DNA of 64,000 bases from an uncultured Lachnospiraceae bacterium (GTDB lineage Bacteria; Bacillota; Clostridia; Lachnospirales; Lachnospiraceae): contig CANRIV010000002.1 in NCBI GenBank assembly GCA_947630805.1, forward strand, positions 124,001-188,000, in the 5' to 3' direction. The notes under the pieces are model-generated. The model saw nothing but the letters and a program-made list of their open reading frames with translations. It was not told the origin of the DNA and searched no databases. Positions 62,434 through 64,000 of the stretch are shown piece after piece (positions within the stretch are counted from its first letter, which is position 1; the number at the start of each line of letters is the position of its first letter). Both the position numbers and the translations under genes were made by a program.

Positions 62434-62814
62434 ATGAGCAAGAAAGACCACGTAAAGAAAAATACAGTAATAGGACAAAGAATTCAATCCGTAAGAATGA
62501 TGAATAACTTAACGCAGGAAAACCTGGGATATCTGTTAGGAATAACCGGTCAGGCAGTACATAAGCTTGAATGTGGAGAAAACAGCCTGACAATTAATTC
62601 TTTGGAAATTATCTGCGATAAATTTGGTGTCTCAGCAGATTATATTATTTTCGGAAAACATAAATCGTTAAAAGATTATGAGATGACTTTTGAGACATTG
62701 GAAGGTGATGAAAAAATACATCTGCTAATGAGGCTGTTATTGTATTTATGCAAAGTAGACAATGAGAAGTACAGAAAACTGTTAGAAGAAGTTATTGAGT
62801 TACTGAATAATTAA
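62434..62814 (+). CDS. XRE family transcriptional regulator
   Basis: 126 residues. Helix-turn-helix of the Cro/C1 type: IGQRIQSVRMMNNLTQENLG, LGITGQAVHKLECGENSLTI, then DKFGVSADYIIFGK. The C-terminal half is helical. 12 bp before the LytTR regulator, likely in one operon. The 157 bp before it contain a GATGGAGA site and AT-rich possible promoters only. Confidence 0.93.
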   Translation: MSKKDHVKKNTVIGQRIQSVRMMNNLTQENLGYLLGITGQAVHKLECGENSLTINSLEIICDKFGVSADYIIFGKHKSLKDYEMTFETLEGDEKIHLLMRLLLYLCKVDNEKYRKLLEEVIELLNN

Positions 62815-62825
62815 GGAAAACAGAA

Positions 62826-63560
62826 ATGTATTATGGTTGCAAAAATGTTCTGGTAGTAGAAGACAATGAGGCAAACATGGAAGTAGTTTGCAGAATTTTA
62901 ACAAATATTGGTCCCTTAAACATCTTTAAGGCATTGGATATCGAAATGGCATACAAATATGCAATGGAGTATGATATTGATGTATTTATTGTTGATTTTA
63001 TTTTAGATATTCATACGCTCGGAGATATTTCAGGAATCCGCTTTATCGAAAATATAAGAAAAATAGATAAATACAAATTCTCACCAATTATCGTAACGAC
63101 CTGTCTGGAGGATCCTAAATTAAACTCTTATATTTATCTGCATTGTTACAGGTATTTTGAAAAACCGTATGATGAAGAAGAGTTTGAGAGAACAGTAATA
63201 CAGGCTCTTGAATATATCCCTCATAAAGAGAAAAAGAAGCGCCTTTATTACAAAAATGACGGAATCCTGTTTTCTATAAAAATTGAAGATATTATCTATG
63301 TTGTTAATCACAGTCTGTATATCGAATATCATTGTGTAGATGAAGTACATAAAGCCCCATATAAATCATGCAAAAAAATATTGGAAGAGATTAATTCCGA
63401 TGATTTTATTCAGTGCAGCAAGAGCACGATTGTCAATGTGAATTATATATTAAACGTGGATTTTGTGAACAGATATATTACGTTGATAAATGAAGGCGAA
63501 GTATTGGAAATCGGATCACGAATGAAAAAGCATTTTATGAGCAGGTTAAAAAATGATTAA
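62826..63560 (+). CDS. LytTR family response regulator
   Basis: 244 residues: receiver domain with LVVEDNEANMEVV and Asp57 in VFIVDFILD, KPYDEEEF as the Lys-Pro loop; then a LytTR DNA-binding domain (LYYKNDGILFSIKIEDIIYV, FIQCSKSTIVNVNYI). AgrA-like. Its stop overlaps the sensor start by 8 bp. Such pairs control bacteriocin or quorum-sensing genes, probably beyond the right edge. Confidence 0.93.
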   Translation: MYYGCKNVLVVEDNEANMEVVCRILTNIGPLNIFKALDIEMAYKYAMEYDIDVFIVDFILDIHTLGDISGIRFIENIRKIDKYKFSPIIVTTCLEDPKLNSYIYLHCYRYFEKPYDEEEFERTVIQALEYIPHKEKKKRLYYKNDGILFSIKIEDIIYVVNHSLYIEYHCVDEVHKAPYKSCKKILEEINSDDFIQCSKSTIVNVNYILNVDFVNRYITLINEGEVLEIGSRMKKHFMSRLKND

Positions 63561-64000
63561 GCTGATATACTGGATGGCTGAAATATGGGCGGTTATAATT
63601 TCCATTCATAGTCTTTACGGAAGAAAAACAAGTTTAAATATTTATACTGTGGGCTTTGTTTTTTTGGAAGTTATATATATGATATTTGTCAATCATAAAA
63701 TTTTCCCGAAAGAAACACTGCCCATTATTTATACGGCGTTTATTGTCTATGTATTGGTGGAATTCCGGGATTCTTTTGTCAACAGTATTTATGAAAGTCT
63801 TATTTCCATATTAGTAGTAACGGCAATCCAAATGATTTTTTATTTTCCTACACTGATTGTATATTATTATTTTAATAATGAAGACCTTTCTGTACTGGTG
63901 ATTAATTCAGCAACCTGCGTATTTCTATATTTTCTCAGGAACAATGATATTTTTAGCAAATTATCTCAGATTTGCAAAAAGAAAGAATTGCGGGCGGCTG
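63553..64000 (+). CDS. membrane sensor, probable AgrC-like histidine kinase (partial)
   Basis: The first 149 codons, cut by the window edge. Contains about five hydrophobic helices with few charges (e.g. NIYTVGFVFLEVIYMIFVN, SLISILVVTAIQMIFYF). The catalytic domain is not in the window, so the kinase call rests on overlap with the LytTR regulator and on the polytopic N-terminus of AgrC/GHKL sensors. Confidence 0.65.
   Translation, partial: MIKLIYWMAEIWAVIISIHSLYGRKTSLNIYTVGFVFLEVIYMIFVNHKIFPKETLPIIYTAFIVYVLVEFRDSFVNSIYESLISILVVTAIQMIFYFPTLIVYYYFNNEDLSVLVINSATCVFLYFLRNNDIFSKLSQICKKKELRAA

Overview
The window looks like chromosome of a low-G+C, endospore-forming Clostridia member, most likely Lachnospiraceae. 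This rests on the AT-rich base composition, AGGAGG-type ribosome binding sites, the sporulation genes gpr, spoIIP and sigK, a HrcA/CIRCE heat-shock operon, IreB, RNase J, and the order holA-rpsT-gpr-spoIIP and sigK-comM-dprA-topA-rpsB-tsf. The genus cannot be fixed from sequence reading alone. No rRNA, tRNA or CRISPR array was found.

Positions 1-36,960 are dense core genome, mostly on the + strand. They hold the end of holA, rpsT with a folded leader, gpr and spoIIP; a minus-strand nrdG-dut-alkyltransferase-like set; lepA and hemW; a MATE pump; degV with an alcohol and an aldehyde dehydrogenase; hrcA-grpE-dnaK-dnaJ behind a CIRCE operator; prmA-rsmE-cysteine desulfurase-thiI; an HPr-like protein; mtaB-ireB-ruvX-DUF1292-RNase J; trmR-trhP for wobble uridine modification; sigK; comM-dprA-topA; and rpsB-tsf with a structured leader.

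From the 3' end of tsf onward the window is accessory. A phd/doc toxin-antitoxin pair lies between two 77-bp direct repeats of the tsf 3' end and terminator. Next come a broken acyl-carrier-protein gene, a heterodimeric ABC exporter whose first subunit carries a tandem 84-bp insert at its C-terminus, a methyltransferase and a FlaR-like P-loop protein. A TetR-controlled redox cluster follows (deleted flavin reductase, TetR, flavodoxin, aldo/keto reductase, decarboxylase-cupin, lipoprotein flavodoxin). After it are a two-component system, a lipoprotein and an ABC-2 type transporter. A second ABC exporter pair, closely related to the first, is followed by a MATE pump, a sodium symporter and a Nudix hydrolase. 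The right edge holds an XRE regulator, a LytTR response regulator and the start of a membrane sensor.

The most informative new signal is regulatory. The promoter of the two-component operon (48,156) and that of the lipoprotein/ABC operon (50,358) have the same layout: two TTGAC boxes 11 bp apart, with 20 bp from the first box to the -10. This suggests that the response regulator activates both its own operon and the transporter next door. Other points worth a look are the paired ABC exporters with an acyl-carrier remnant, the flavodoxin placed outside the membrane, the tsf-linked repeat-bounded cassette, the in-frame repeat insertion, and a 58-bp dispersed element whose two copies differ by a compensatory base pair.
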